This document shows, piece after piece, positions 5,686 through 5,881 of a stretch of DNA of 5,881 nucleotides. The translations under genes were made by a program, and so were the position numbers. How positions within the stretch are numbered: the stretch's first letter is position 1; every line of letters starts with the position of its first letter. The stretch is taken from assembly GCA_034658975.1 (NCBI GenBank), contig JAYEGJ010000150.1, positions 1 to 5,881 of the forward strand. The letters run 5' to 3'. The notes under the pieces are model-generated. The model did no database searches and was not told where the DNA came from. It saw only the letters and a list, made by a program, of their open reading frames with translations. The stretch comes from SZUA-217 sp034658975 (GTDB taxonomy: Bacteria; Actinomycetota; Acidimicrobiia; Spongiisociales; ZC4RG35).

Positions 5686-5698
5686 AGGGTTGTGAGAG

Positions 5699-5881
5699 TC
5701 ATTTGGAGAACGGGTCGGGCATCCAGATCGGAGAGGAGACATCGCAGGTCAGAAGTTCGATCGCCTTGCTGATCGCCCCACGTCCCAGACTGCGCCACCA
5801 GGCCTTCAGTAGTAGCAACTCCACGAAGGGGCCGTCTGCTATCACGTTCAGCGACCAACCGGTTTCGGTTGGTGCCACCGT
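5699..5881 (-). CDS. C-terminal part of an unrecognised gene, cut by the window edge
   Basis: Reading leftward from the edge, a minus-strand frame is open for 60 codons and ends with TGA at 5699-5701. The peptide includes TETGWSLNVIADGPFVELLL and then KAWWRSLGRGAISKAIELL, ending in PIWMPDPFSK. About 44 of 60 codons end in G or C. The composition is balanced, with hydrophobic and helical stretches and four tryptophans, unlike the arginine-rich shadow frames over the same bases. There is no ATG at the left of the frame, so the gene very likely begins outside the window. It has the same orientation as the helix-turn-helix gene, with 87 nt between its stop and that gene's start. I do not recognise the family. 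Confidence 0.5.
   Translation of the reverse strand, partial: TVAPTETGWSLNVIADGPFVELLLLKAWWRSLGRGAISKAIELLTCDVSSPIWMPDPFSK
5854..5873. repeat. Perfect 8-bp inverted repeat
   Basis: ACCAACCG (5854-5861) and CGGTTGGT (5866-5873) enclose the 4-nt loop GTTT. It falls inside the partial minus-strand gene, encoding roughly its Pro-Thr-Glu-Thr-Gly-Trp segment. No U-tract follows on either strand, so it is not called a terminator. Confidence 0.4.

Noticed and set aside
5367..5858. Minus-strand open frame of 163 codons bridging the edge fragment and the XRE gene
   Set aside because: It is Arg/Ser-rich, runs through the AT-rich operator region, and lies out of frame with both the helix-turn-helix gene and the better-looking edge fragment.
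1..5881. CRISPR array, tRNA, rRNA or insertion sequence
   Set aside because: No regularly spaced repeats, cloverleaf-like segments, rRNA-like stretches, transposase motifs or terminal inverted repeats with target duplications were seen on reading through.

Overview
The window is GC-rich (roughly 60% or more, judged by eye) and its codons end mostly in G or C. It carries a luciferase-like monooxygenase (LLM) family protein of a type usually described as F420-dependent. Together with a GTG start that looks leaderless, this suggests a high-GC actinobacterium, possibly of the Acidimicrobiia type. That placement is inference; the window contains no marker gene.

Positions 1-142 are a leader with no confident gene. 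It holds a strong GC hairpin at the window edge (probably the terminator of whatever lies upstream), a 7-codon mini-ORF with a good Shine-Dalgarno, weak inverted repeats, and the ribosome binding site of the first gene.

Positions 143-4789 form a tight four-gene plus-strand operon. In order it encodes a nitrilase-superfamily beta-ureidopropionase-type amidohydrolase, a class III PLP aminotransferase of the AGXT2/beta-alanine type, a dihydropyrimidinase (hydantoinase), and an LLM-family flavin/F420 oxidoreductase. Gaps are 7 nt, 3 nt and a 1-nt overlap. The first three genes cover the lower steps of reductive pyrimidine breakdown: dihydrouracil or dihydrothymine to N-carbamoyl-beta-amino acid (hydA), then to beta-alanine or beta-aminoisobutyrate plus CO2 and ammonia (ureidopropionase), then to malonate semialdehyde or methylmalonate semialdehyde (aminotransferase). 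A classical dihydropyrimidine dehydrogenase for the first step is not in the window. The fourth gene may supply that redox step or an accessory one; this is the main open question of the operon.

Positions 4787-4806 are the convergent junction. Both stop codons lie in the arms of one small inverted repeat.

Positions 4804-5611 hold a minus-strand two-gene module that resembles a toxin-antitoxin pair: a small XRE-type helix-turn-helix protein followed, with an 8-nt overlap, by a nucleotidyltransferase-fold protein (AbiEii/MNT-like). Upstream of it lies an AT-rich stretch (5612-5698, about 38% GC by hand count) with two 18-bp palindromes that could be operators, and a -10-like box placed as expected for a leaderless GTG start.

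Positions 5699-5881 hold the C-terminal 60 codons of an unrecognised minus-strand gene that runs off the right edge.
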